Positions 1-8,678 of a stretch of 64,000 nt of DNA are shown piece after piece. The stretch spans positions 372,001 through 436,000 of the forward strand of contig CAWEBN010000005.1 in NCBI GenBank assembly GCA_963807305.1, written 5' to 3'. The first letter of the stretch is position 1, and each line of letters opens with the position of its first letter. This DNA comes from JAOPZW01 sp963807305 (GTDB lineage Bacteria > Actinomycetota > Thermoleophilia > Solirubrobacterales > Solirubrobacteraceae). A model generated the notes under the pieces. It saw nothing but the letters and a program-made list of their open reading frames with translations. It searched no databases and was not told the origin of the DNA. The position numbers and the translations under genes are program-made.

Positions 1-1
1 C

Positions 2-598
2 CTGGCGGCGGAGGTCCTGGCCGACGAGCCCGACAACGAGACGTGCCTGCGGCGGCTGGTGGGCCAGGCCGGCGTCGCGCTCGGCGTGGCGACGATCGGC
101 GACCTGACCGACTACCACCGGCTCAAGCGCGATCAGGTCCGGGCGGTGCTCGACTCGACCGGCCTCGTGCCGGTCACCGTCGAGGGCTGGCGCGACGCGG
201 CGTGGGCCGATCCGGGCGCGCTGGAGGCGCTCTCGGCGCGCGGGCGCCATCGCACCACGCTGCTGTCGCCCTTCGACTCGCTCGTGTGGGACCGCGCGCG
301 GACGCTGCGCGTGTTCGACTTCCAGCACCGGCTCGAGGCCTACGTCCCGGCGCCCAAGCGCGTGCACGGCTACTTCGCCATGCCGCTGCTGGCGGGCGGG
401 CGCCTGCGCGGCAGGGTCGATCCGGGGCGCGAGGGGACGACGCTCGTGGCCAAGCGCCTGTCGTGCGAGCCGGGCGCGGTGGAGGCCATGGCGCAGGCCC
501 TGCGCGAGGCGGCCGAGTGGGTCGGCTGCGATGCCGTGGCGCTGCAGGCGGTCGATCCGCCCGAGTTGGCGCAGCCGCTGCGCGCGGCCCTGGCCTGA
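2..598 (+). CDS. YcaQ-like winged-helix protein, C-terminal part
   Basis: The 5' end lies outside the window; 198 residues are visible and the TGA is at 596-598. The visible part has the signature of the winged-helix DNA-binding family that includes the interstrand-crosslink glycosylase YcaQ/AlkX: a TTLLSPFDSLVWDR block followed by a conserved FDFQHRLEAYVPAPKRVHGY stretch and a C-terminal helical region. In that family the protein binds DNA and may unhook crosslinks or act as an uncharacterised DNA-binding protein. Here only the family assignment is supported. It converges on the two-component operon, with 2 bp between the two stop codons. Its codon use (GC third positions) matches its neighbours. 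Confidence 0.8.
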   Translation: MAAEVLADEPDNETCLRRLVGQAGVALGVATIGDLTDYHRLKRDQVRAVLDSTGLVPVTVEGWRDAAWADPGALEALSARGRHRTTLLSPFDSLVWDRARTLRVFDFQHRLEAYVPAPKRVHGYFAMPLLAGGRLRGRVDPGREGTTLVAKRLSCEPGAVEAMAQALREAAEWVGCDAVALQAVDPPELAQPLRAALA

Positions 599-600
599 GC

Positions 601-1037
601 TCAGTCGTCGCTGCCGTGGCCGCCGCCGGAGCCGCCGCCGCTTCCGCCGCCGCCGCTGCTCCCGCTGCCCCGCTGCTCCCGCTGCCGCCGGGGGTGCTGC
701 CGCTCCCGCCCGAGCTGCCGCTCCCGCCTCCGCCGCTGCCCCGGCCGCCATGGTCGTCGCCGCCGGATGTCGTCGTGGGCGCGGGCGCGGTCGTCGTCGT
801 GCCCGTCGAGGGCTTGGGCGTCGTCGCCGTCTTCTTCTTGGCCGTGGCCTTCGGGGCCTTGACCGCGGGCCGGGTGGCCGCGGGGCGCTTGGCCGGCGCC
901 AGGCGAACCTCGGATCCCACGGGCGTCGGGGCCAGCCCGATGGAGTCGCGCGAGATCGCGTTGGCCGCCAGGCCGACCGCGACCGCGAGCGCGAGCCCGA
1001 CGACGGCGAGGATCGCGGTCCGGGCCGTGCTCGTCAT
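601..1037 (-). pseudogene. Membrane-anchored Gly/Ser-rich protein, frame broken by duplication
   Basis: The ATG at 1037 overlaps the kinase stop by 4 bp (ATGA), so translation is probably coupled. The N-terminus has one hydrophobic segment (MTSTARTAILAVVGLALAVA, residues 1-20 onwards), then a Lys/Ala/Thr/Pro linker and a DDHGG-containing Gly/Ser tail. In the frame of the start codon the tail turns into Ala-rich sequence near 670 and reads on through the opposite gene to 174. In another frame the tail continues as Gly/Ser and ends GGGHGSDD at a TGA at 601-603, just like the tails of the two other small proteins of this operon. Removing one copy of a 17-bp tandem repeat (653-686) restores one frame of 139 residues. 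It may be a true slippage mutation or an assembly error. Function is unknown. Confidence 0.6.
653..686. repeat. 17-bp perfect tandem duplication
   Basis: The unit CCGCTGCTCCCGCTGCC occurs twice without interruption (653-669 and 670-686). Seventeen is not a multiple of three, so the second copy changes the reading frame of the Gly/Ser-rich gene read on the minus strand. The start-to-stop distance is 437 bases with two copies and 420 bases (140 codons) with one. Confidence 0.9.
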
Positions 1038-2463
1038 GGCGTCACCGTCGTCGTGGCCTCGGGGTCGCTTGCCGGCGCCGGCGCCGGCGCGCCGCTGGCG
1101 GGAAAGCGCAGCTCGGCGCGGGTGCCGCCGCCCTCCCGGGCGGTGAGCGTCGCGCGCGCGCCCCAGCGGCGCGCGAGCGCGTCGACGATGGCCAGGCCGA
1201 GGCCGGTGCCGGGCACCGTGCCGCCGCGGCTCGCGCTGCCGCGGTAGAAGCGATCGAAGATGCGCTCCGCCTCCTCGGGATCGACGCCCTCGCCGCGGTC
1301 GAGGACCGCGACGAACGCGCCGCGGCCGTCGTGGCCCCACTCGATCCGGATCGGGGTGTCGGGGGCGGTGTAGTTCAACGCGTTCTCCACGAGGTTGTCG
1401 ACCATGGTGTCGAGATCGCCGGCCGAGGCGCGCACGTGCGCCTCGGCCGTGCCGGCGAGCTCGATCGGATGGCCGTCGAGCTCGGCCTGGTCGCGCCAGC
1501 GCTCGGCGGCGCGCTCGGCCACGGCGGCGAGGGCGATCGAGGTCGCGCTCGTGGCGGGCTGCCCGTCCTGGGCCAGGCGCAGGAGGTTCGAGAGCAGCTT
1601 GGCCAGGCGCTCGGTCTCGAGCTCGCCGGCCACGAGGTCGCGCTTGAGGTCCGGATCCTCGGCGCGCAGGCTCGCCGACTCCAGGCGCAGGCGCAGGCCG
1701 GTCAGCGGGGTGCGCAGCTGGTGTGAGGCGTTGGCGACGAAGTCGCGCTGCGCGTCGAGGGAGCGCACGAGCCGGTCGGTCATGTCGTTGAAGGCGTTGG
1801 CCACCTCGACCTGCTCGGTCGAGCCGGTCGGCGTGGCGCGCGTGTGCAGGTCGCCTGCCGCGATCTGCCGCGCCGTCCGCGCCAGCCCGCGCAGCGGACG
1901 CGAGAGCGAGCCGGCGATCGCCCACGCGAGGCCGAGACCGAGCGCCAGCACGGCGGCGCCGAGGGCGAGCAGAGCGAGGACGTCGCGGCGCACCTCGTGG
2001 TTGACCGCCTTGACGCTCTGCGTGAGGCGTACGGCGCCGGCGGCGCGGCCGGCGTCCACGATCGGCACCGCCGTGTAGAGGAGGTCGGCCTTGAGGGAGT
2101 CGCTGTGGCGCGTGCCCTGCGAGGTGGCCCCGCGCAGCGCCGAGGCGATCTCGGGGCGGCTGGCGTACGGCGCGCCGCGGACCGCGCCGCCGTCGGAGTC
2201 CACGAGCACGCGCCCGCGGGCGTCGACGACGATGACCCGGCCGCCCAGGCGCCGGCCCTGCTCGCGGGCGAGGGCGGCCAGCGCCGTCGGGTTGGTGAGC
2301 CGACCCGAGGCGGCCGCGGCCACGGCCTGCGCGCCGGCGCCGGCCTCGGCCCTGATCTCGCTGTCCACGCGGCGCGAGAAGTTCAGGGTCAGCGGGACCT
2401 CGAGCGCGATGATCGCGAAGAGCAGGACGTAGCCGAAGGCGAGGACGAGCCGCAGGCGCAGGC

Positions 2464-2467
<4 letters not shown>
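1034..2467 (-). CDS. Two-component sensor histidine kinase
   Basis: A 477-aa membrane kinase. An N-terminal transmembrane helix (around residues 8-25) and a second near 175-195 bracket an extracytoplasmic sensor of about 145 residues. HAMP follows, then HisKA with the H-box FVANASHQLRTPL, and HATPase_c with an N-box (NLVENALNYT), a G1 box (DRGEGVDP) and a GTGLGLAIV G2 box. It should autophosphorylate on the H-box His and pass phosphate to the response regulator encoded just upstream, whose stop overlaps this start by 4 bp (ATGA). The next gene also overlaps by 4 bp. The signal is unknown, but the linked exported proteins with Asp/His/Gly tails make an envelope or metal-related cue worth testing. 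Confidence 0.93.
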
Positions 2468-3180
<713 letters not shown>

Positions 3181-3220
3181 GCCCTCATCGTAGGAGGGCC
3201 CGCCCACTGCGGGCAGTGCG

Positions 3221-3700
3221 TCAGTCGTCTTCGGGATGGTCGCGGCCGCCGCCTCCGTGGCCGCTCCCGCCGTTGCCGCCGCCGCCATGGCCGCTGCTGT
3301 CATCGGAGCCGCCACGGCCGCTGCTGTCGCCGGAGCCGTGGCCGCTGGTGTCGCCCGAGCCGCGGCCGGCGTTGTCATCGGCGCTGCGGACGGCGCTGTC
3401 GTCGCGACCCTGCCGTGCGCCGTGGCGATGGCGATGGCCGGCGCGGTCCTCGCGGCGGGTCGCCTTCGCGGCGGGCGTCGTGGTGGTCGTGGTCGTCCCC
3501 GCGCACCGCGGGTCGCCGGCGTGCTCGGCCTCGTCACAGGGGCCGGGGACGTCCTCCGTGGTCCGGGCCGGGGCGACCGACGGCAGCGTGCTCGTGGTCG
3601 AGCCGGCCAGGGCCAGCGAGTTGCCGGAGACGGCCAGCGTGGCGGCCGCGCCCCCCGCGAGGAGCGCGGTCGCGGCTGCGGCCAGGAGCAGGAAGCGCAT
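3221..3700 (-). CDS. Exported His/Gly/Asp-rich small protein
   Basis: A 159-aa protein beginning with a signal-peptide-like segment (MRFLLLAAAATALLAGGAAA). A short Thr/Ala region has two cysteines about 13 residues apart (PGPCDEAEHAGDPRC), then an Arg/His stretch (RAGHRHRHGARQGRDD). The last 60 residues are almost only Gly, Ser, Asp and His (repeats of DxSGHGxG) and end HPEDD. I know no domain for it. It lies 3 bp after the DUF5666-like gene and 40 bp before the response regulator, so it belongs to the two-component operon. The composition would suit metal binding or a flexible envelope-exposed tail; that is inference. Confidence 0.7.
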   Translation of the reverse strand: MRFLLLAAAATALLAGGAAATLAVSGNSLALAGSTTSTLPSVAPARTTEDVPGPCDEAEHAGDPRCAGTTTTTTTPAAKATRREDRAGHRHRHGARQGRDDSAVRSADDNAGRGSGDTSGHGSGDSSGRGGSDDSSGHGGGGNGGSGHGGGGRDHPEDD

Positions 3701-3703
3701 CGG

Positions 3704-4144
3704 CTAGGAGTGGTTCGGGCCGTCGTCGGCGCCGCCGTGGCGACCACCGCTGCCGCCGCCGTGGTCGTCACCGGCGTCGTGGGTCGTCGACGTCGCGCCG
3801 CCGCGCTCGACCTTCGTGGCGTTCCAGGCGCCGGCGACGCGCTTGGCGCGGACGTCGACGCGGCTCCCGGTGCGCAGCGACGAGAAGCTGACGCGCTCGA
3901 ACTTGGTGCTCGAGGTCACCGTGACCTTGAGCGTTCCGCGCTCGGCGTCGCGGACGGTGAAGGTGCGGGCCGCGCGATCGATCGCGGTGACGCGACCCTC
4001 GACGTGGCGGGTGGCCGCGGCGCTCGCGGTGGACGGCGCCTTGGCGGCGGTGGTGGACGACGCGGTGGCGCCGGCGCCGGCGGCAGCGATGCCGGCAGTA
4101 GCCAGGGCTGCGGTTGCGGCTGCGATGGTGATCTTGGTCCTCAT
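3704..4144 (-). CDS. Exported DUF5666-like protein with Asp/Gly/His tail
   Basis: A 146-aa protein. It has a signal peptide (MRTKITIAAATAALATAGIA), then an Ala/Ser/Thr linker, then an OB-like domain with the VEGRVTAIDRAARTFTVRD pattern. Next comes VTVTSSTKFERV and GSRVDVRAKRVAGAWNATKV, typical of small exported DUF5666-type proteins. The C-terminus is DDHGGGSGG followed by more Gly/Asp/His and NHS. It is the first gene of the two-component operon, so the promoter should lie in 4145-4275. Sharing a DDHGG-type tail with the two other small proteins of the operon suggests one shared process. Function is unknown. Confidence 0.75.
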   Translation of the reverse strand: MRTKITIAAATAALATAGIAAAGAGATASSTTAAKAPSTASAAATRHVEGRVTAIDRAARTFTVRDAERGTLKVTVTSSTKFERVSFSSLRTGSRVDVRAKRVAGAWNATKVERGGATSTTHDAGDDHGGGSGGRHGGADDGPNHS

Positions 4145-4275
4145 GACGTGCCTCCTTCGGTTGACGGCACGCACCATCGCGAACGGCCTCTCAGGCGAAG
4201 CCCAGGGAAAGGTTCGGAGTTGGTAAAGCGGCTTCAGCCGTCCGCGCGGCGCCGTGACAGGCGGCGGAGAGACCC

Positions 4276-5328
4276 TCAGCCCCAGCGAAAGCCCGTCTCG
4301 TGCGCCAGCGCTTCCAGCGGGCTCTCGGGCAGTCCCGCCGGGACGTCGGGGTCGTTGTGGCCACCCGGGGCGACGTCGTTGGGGGTGCCGGGATGGAAGA
4401 TCGAGGCCAGGTACTGGATGTGGCCGCGGCCGGGGCCGAGCTCGAACTGGCCTCCGCCGTACATGCCGATGTCGCGCTCATCGCAGTACTCGTAGGCGGC
4501 GAAGAGCGAGCGCAGCGGCCCCAGGCGAGACGGCTTGACGTTGACCATGCGCGGCGGAAAGGGCAGGGCCTCGATGTCGGCGACGCCGTGGATGGGCGCG
4601 TCCCAGGTGATGCGGTCGCGGTGGGGGAGGAGGATCGCATCGGTCTCCTCGGTCAGCTTGGGGTCCTCGATCCAGGCGTCAGGGAAGGCCTCGACGACGC
4701 GCTGGTAGAGGACGGGGTCGGCGGGCTGGTCGACGATCGAGCCGACGTAGAGGCCCTTGAAGTCGACCGAGTCGACCGCTCCGGTGGCCACGAGCTCGGC
4801 GATCAGCTCCGTCGTCCACTCGGACGTGGGGTCGAGCTTGAAGCGCAGCGACGGGTAGCGCTCGAGGCGGCGCGTCACGGGGTCGAGCGTGGGCGGCTCG
4901 CCCAGGCGCAGCGAGACGACGAAGCGCACCGGGCGCGGCTCGCGCTCCAGGGCGGCGTGCAGCGACGTGCCCGCCTGGCGCAGGGCGAGGTCGAGCGCGG
5001 TCGACTCGTAGGCCCACACGCGGTACAGCCGCGACGGCTCGCGCTGCGGCGGTGAAGGCCACAGGTCGAGCGCCTCGACGTGATCGCAGAACGAGCCGAG
5101 GGTCCACTCGCCGGCCAGCGGCAGGACGGGCCCGGCCGCCTGGAGGATCTCGTGGTCCTCGGCGTCGTAGGTCACGTCCTCGCCGAGGCCCTTCTCGCCG
5201 CCGCCGTGCATGCGGATGACGGTCGACGCGCGCGTGAAGGCGGACGACACGTCGCGGCTCAGGCCCTCCAGCCCGTAGCCGTCGATGTGCAGGGGGAGGT
5301 CGGCGAGGCGCTCCTCGAACAGGCTCAT
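4276..5328 (-). CDS. Enolase-superfamily enzyme of unknown substrate
   Basis: A 350-aa protein with the layout of a mandelate racemase/muconate-lactonizing type barrel. A lysine sits in FKLDPT (K164), metal-ligand candidates are D189 (VDFKG), E221 (WIEDPKL) and D243 (TWDAP), and a second lysine is in NVKPSRLG (K265). The segment MYGGGQFELGPGRGHIQYLA (289-308) is highly ordered and probably lines the active site. Enolase-superfamily members abstract a proton alpha to a carboxylate using such lysines with Mg2+. The N-terminal capping domain is unusual in sequence, so no substrate is proposed. It is divergently placed to a DHA2 exporter, with 85 bp between starts. Confidence 0.75.
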   Translation of the reverse strand: MSLFEERLADLPLHIDGYGLEGLSRDVSSAFTRASTVIRMHGGGEKGLGEDVTYDAEDHEILQAAGPVLPLAGEWTLGSFCDHVEALDLWPSPPQREPSRLYRVWAYESTALDLALRQAGTSLHAALEREPRPVRFVVSLRLGEPPTLDPVTRRLERYPSLRFKLDPTSEWTTELIAELVATGAVDSVDFKGLYVGSIVDQPADPVLYQRVVEAFPDAWIEDPKLTEETDAILLPHRDRITWDAPIHGVADIEALPFPPRMVNVKPSRLGPLRSLFAAYEYCDERDIGMYGGGQFELGPGRGHIQYLASIFHPGTPNDVAPGGHNDPDVPAGLPESPLEALAHETGFRWG

Positions 5329-5346
5329 GGGGCGCGGACTCTATGC

Positions 5347-5361
5347 AAGCGCGCTGCGCTT
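5347..5361. promoter_or_regulatory. Perfect inverted repeat between divergent genes
   Basis: AAGCGC-GCT-GCGCTT, 15 bp, lies 18 bp before the enolase-like start (5328) and 52 bp before the DHA2 exporter start (5414). It could be an operator for a repressor controlling one or both genes. No regulator is encoded next to it. Confidence 0.35.
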
Positions 5362-5413
5362 ACCTCGTGGGTAATCGACGCGCGCGCGGCCCGCTGGCAC
5401 CTTCGTGCCCATC

Positions 5414-6847
5414 ATGAGCGCCAACGAACTCGCACCCCGCATGCCGTGGGCCGCCCGCACGCTGTCGCACCAGTGGGCCGCCCTGGCCGTCGTCCTGACG
5501 GGCACCTTCATGGTCGTCCTGGACTTCTTCATCGTCAACGTCGCCATGCCCGCGATGCAGAGCGATCTGCACGCCGGCACCGGCGCCATCGAATGGGTCA
5601 TCGCCGGCTACGGCCTGACCTTCGCCACCTTCCTCATCACCGCCGGACGCCTCGGCGACCAGCTCGGCCGGCGGCGCATGTTCTCCGCCGGCCTCGCCCT
5701 GTTCACCGTCGCGTCCGCCGCGTGCGGCCTGGCCCCGAGCCCGGCCGTCCTCGTCGGCGCCCGCCTCGTTCAGGGGCTGGCGGCCGCCCTGCTCAGCCCT
5801 CAGGTGCTGTCGATCATCGGCGTCGCCTACACCGGCCCCGACCGCGTCCGCGCGATCAGCATCTACGGCATCGTCCTCGGGCTGGCCGCGGTGGGCGGCC
5901 AGCTCATCGGCGGCGTGCTCGTGCAGGCCGACATCGCCGGCCTGGGCTGGCGCAGCTGCTTCCTCATCAACGTGCCCATCGGCCTGATCGCGCTGGCCAT
6001 CGCCGCGCGCGCCGTGCCCGAGTCGCGCGTCGAGGGCACGCACCGCCTGGACCTCGTGGGGACCGCGCTGGTGACCCTCGGCCTCGTCGACATCGTCCTT
6101 CCGCTGGTGGAGGGCCGCCAGCACGGATGGCCGGCGTGGACGTGGCTGTGCCTCGGTGCCGCCCCGATCATCCTCGGTCTGTTCGCGGTCCACCAGCGGC
6201 GCCTGAGCCGCCGCGGCGGCGCGCCGCTGCTCGACCCCGCACTGTTCCGCGAGCGCGCGTTCAGCGCGGGTCTCGTGACGCAGCTCGTGTTCTTCTCGAC
6301 CATGGCGTCGTACTTCCTGGTGCTCGCGCTGTACCTGCAGCAGGGCCGCGGGCTCGACGCGCTGCAGGCCGGGCTCGTGTTCACGATCCTTGCCGCCGCC
6401 TACCTGGTGGCCTCCGCCTACGCGCCGGGCCTGACCCCGCGCCTGGGCCGGCGGCTGCCGGCGATCGGCGGGCTCGTGCTGGCGGCCGGCCACGGGCTGC
6501 TGGCCCTGAGCGTGGCCGACATCGGCGTGGGCGGCTCGATCGCCCTGCTCGTCCCGGGCATGCTGCTCGAGGGCGCCGGGATGGGCCTCGTCATCACGCC
6601 GCTGACCTCGACCGTGCTCGGCAGCATGGAGCCGCACAACGCGGGCGCCGCCGCCGGCGCGCTCTCGACGATGCAGCAGGTCGGCAACGCCCTCGGCGTG
6701 GCCATCACCGGCGTCATCTTCTTCGGGGCCCTCGACGGTGGCTTCGGCCACGCCTTCGAGGTGAGCCTCATCGAGCTGGCGCTGCTCGGCACGGCGGTGA
6801 CCGCGCTGACCTGGCTGCTGCCGCGCCGCGAGCAGGCCTCAGCCTGA
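5414..6847 (+). CDS. DHA2-family MFS drug exporter
   Basis: A 477-aa protein from the ATG at 5414 (a GTG at 5405 is the alternative). It has about 14 hydrophobic segments. Motif A is GRLGDQLGRRRMF, motif C-like is near GLGLAAVGGQLIGGVL, and VLDFFIVNVAMPAM sits in helix 1, which is typical of EmrB/QacA-type proton-driven exporters that pump hydrophobic or cationic compounds. The stop overlaps the 3' end of the convergent DapB-like gene by 9 bp. There is no TetR or MarR regulator alongside, so the trigger is unclear. Confidence 0.9.
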   Translation: MSANELAPRMPWAARTLSHQWAALAVVLTGTFMVVLDFFIVNVAMPAMQSDLHAGTGAIEWVIAGYGLTFATFLITAGRLGDQLGRRRMFSAGLALFTVASAACGLAPSPAVLVGARLVQGLAAALLSPQVLSIIGVAYTGPDRVRAISIYGIVLGLAAVGGQLIGGVLVQADIAGLGWRSCFLINVPIGLIALAIAARAVPESRVEGTHRLDLVGTALVTLGLVDIVLPLVEGRQHGWPAWTWLCLGAAPIILGLFAVHQRRLSRRGGAPLLDPALFRERAFSAGLVTQLVFFSTMASYFLVLALYLQQGRGLDALQAGLVFTILAAAYLVASAYAPGLTPRLGRRLPAIGGLVLAAGHGLLALSVADIGVGGSIALLVPGMLLEGAGMGLVITPLTSTVLGSMEPHNAGAAAGALSTMQQVGNALGVAITGVIFFGALDGGFGHAFEVSLIELALLGTAVTALTWLLPRREQASA

Positions 6848-7648
6848 CTCGAGCAGCAGCGCGTCGAGGCCACGCGTGAGCCCGACGCGCGCGGGCACCC
6901 TGCGCACGGCGATCAGGGTGCCCGCGACGTAGGGCTCGGGCGTCCCGCCTGCGTCGTGGCGGATGGTCAGCCGCTCGTCGGGCAGGCCGAAGACCACCTC
7001 GGTCGACACGACGAAGCTCGGCAGGCGCACGGAGTGGACCTGCGCGCCGCCGACGGTGGCGCCGCGCGCCTCCCGGGGCCCGTGGAGGTCCTCGATCGGG
7101 TACCCGAGCTCGGGCCGGCGGATCTCCCCGAGCCGCTCGGCGAGCTCGCGCGCGGTGCCCGAGGGGACGTCCGGCTTGGTCGCGCTCGCATAGTCGATGA
7201 CCTCCCATTGCGGCAGGTGGCGCGCCGCGAGCAGAGCCGCGGCCTGGCACATGGCAGCGGTCAGCGAGAAGTTGCCGGACGCCACCACGCCGACCGAGCG
7301 CTCGCGGGCCGCGGCGTCGATCGCGGCGAAGTCCTCGGCCGTCAGCCCCGAGCTGCCGATGACGACGCCGACTCCGGCGTCGATGGCCGCCATGACGTTC
7401 GCCCTCACCGCCGTCGCGGAGGTGTAGTCGACGAGGACGTCGACGCCGTCGAGCGCCTCGGCGACCGTCCCGAGGACCGGGACGCCCAGTGCGTCGCCCC
7501 CGAGCGCCTCGCCGAGGTCGCGGCCGGCGGCCGATCGGCTGACGGCCGACCGCAGCGACAGATCGGGCGCGTCCAGCACCCCGCGCACGAGGGCCGGTCC
7601 GGTCCACCCCGTTGCCCCGGCGATACAGACCGACAGCCGTTCGCTCAT
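6839..7648 (-). CDS. DapB-like reductase lacking the catalytic histidines
   Basis: A 269-aa protein aligning along its length with 4-hydroxy-tetrahydrodipicolinate reductase. It has the nucleotide loop GATGWTG (usually GxxGxxG), DYTSATAVRANV, VIGSSGL, ASGNFSLTAAM and the substrate loop KPDVPSGTA. In true DapB the loop reads with two histidines before the Lys (E.HHxxK.DAPSGTA). Here the corresponding stretch is EVIDYASATKPDVPSGTA, so the catalytic HH pair is replaced by small residues although the Lys is kept. The gene follows the quinone-oxidoreductase gene by 12 bp under a divergent AraC regulator, which is not a lysine-pathway context. I infer a different substrate or a non-catalytic role. 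Confidence 0.75.
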   Translation of the reverse strand: MSERLSVCIAGATGWTGPALVRGVLDAPDLSLRSAVSRSAAGRDLGEALGGDALGVPVLGTVAEALDGVDVLVDYTSATAVRANVMAAIDAGVGVVIGSSGLTAEDFAAIDAAARERSVGVVASGNFSLTAAMCQAAALLAARHLPQWEVIDYASATKPDVPSGTARELAERLGEIRRPELGYPIEDLHGPREARGATVGGAQVHSVRLPSFVVSTEVVFGLPDERLTIRHDAGGTPEPYVAGTLIAVRRVPARVGLTRGLDALLLESG

Positions 7649-7660
7649 GGTCCGGTCATA

Positions 7661-8581
7661 TCACGGCCGCAGCACGATCTTTCCGAGCGTGTGGCGGCGC
7701 TCGAGCTCGGTGTAGGCCTCGCGCACCGCGGCCAGCGGGTACACGCGGGCGATCGGGACCTCCAGCCGTCCCTCGGCGACGAGCGCGGCGAGCTCGGCCA
7801 GCGTCTCGGGGCTCGCGCCCGCCATGTTGCCGTCGATCTTGACGCCCGGGTGGCGCTCGGGCGCCGTGGGGTCCGCGATCGTGTCGATCCGCTCGGGCGC
7901 GACGCCGAGCTCGATGGCGAGCTCGACGTAGCCGGTGCCGAAGAGGTCGATGAACGCGTCGACCTGGCCGCCGGCGGCCTCGCGGATCCGCTCGGCGACG
8001 CCGTCGCCGTAGGTCACCGGGAGCGCTCCGTGCTCACGCAGCCAGTCGTGGTGATCCTCGCTCGCCAGCCCGACGACCGTCGCCCCAGCGCGGCGCGCGA
8101 GCTGCACGACGAGGGTCCCCACCCCGCCTGCGGCGCCCGAGACGACGACGATGTCGCCCTCGCGCAGGCTCACAGCGCGCACGGCGGCGTACGCCGTGGC
8201 GCCGACGACGTAGAGGGATCCGGCCACCTCCCACGGCACGGCGCCGGGCCGCGGCGTCAGGTGCGCGGCGTCGACGGCCACGAGCTCGGCGTGGCTGGCG
8301 CGTTCGTCGGTGTAGCCGATGACCTCGTCGCCGACGGACACGCCGTCGACGCCGGAGCCGACCTCGGTGACCACGCCCGCGAGGTCGCTGCCCTCGCCGG
8401 ACGGGAAGGTCGCCGGCCAGCGCTCGTGCAGCGCGCCCGACCGGATCGCGGCCTCGCCGGGGTTGATGCCGGTCGCCTCGACGCGCACCACGACCTGGCC
8501 CTCGGCTGCGGCGGGCGCCGCGATGTCGACGACCTCCAGGACGTCGACGCCGCCGTATTGATCGAATCGCACGGCCTTCAT
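7661..8581 (-). CDS. Zinc-independent NADPH:quinone oxidoreductase (MDR family)
   Basis: A 306-aa medium-chain dehydrogenase/reductase. The N-terminal GroES-like fold has VVVRVEATGINPGEAAIR and FPSGEGSDLAGVV. The Rossmann part has VVVSGAAGGVGTLVVQLARRAGA, and there is no structural-zinc Cys cluster. Family members reduce quinones or alpha,beta-unsaturated carbonyls with NADPH. It starts at 8581, 97 bp from the divergent AraC-type gene, and leads an operon with the DapB-like gene. Regulation by that AraC protein is likely. Confidence 0.9.
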   Translation of the reverse strand: MKAVRFDQYGGVDVLEVVDIAAPAAAEGQVVVRVEATGINPGEAAIRSGALHERWPATFPSGEGSDLAGVVTEVGSGVDGVSVGDEVIGYTDERASHAELVAVDAAHLTPRPGAVPWEVAGSLYVVGATAYAAVRAVSLREGDIVVVSGAAGGVGTLVVQLARRAGATVVGLASEDHHDWLREHGALPVTYGDGVAERIREAAGGQVDAFIDLFGTGYVELAIELGVAPERIDTIADPTAPERHPGVKIDGNMAGASPETLAELAALVAEGRLEVPIARVYPLAAVREAYTELERRHTLGKIVLRP

Positions 8582-8678
8582 AGCGGTCTCCTTGATTCGG
8601 TTGAGGTCCAGTACAGCGCGCTACGACGGCAGGATCCATGCTTGAATTGCCGCAATCCATATGCGATCGTCCTCGACC

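Noticed and set aside
5080..6879. Long plus-strand frames with Arg/His/Gly-rich products in the exporter region
   Set aside because: Out-of-frame reading of the DHA2 exporter and enolase-like genes. The same type of shadow appears over most genes here.
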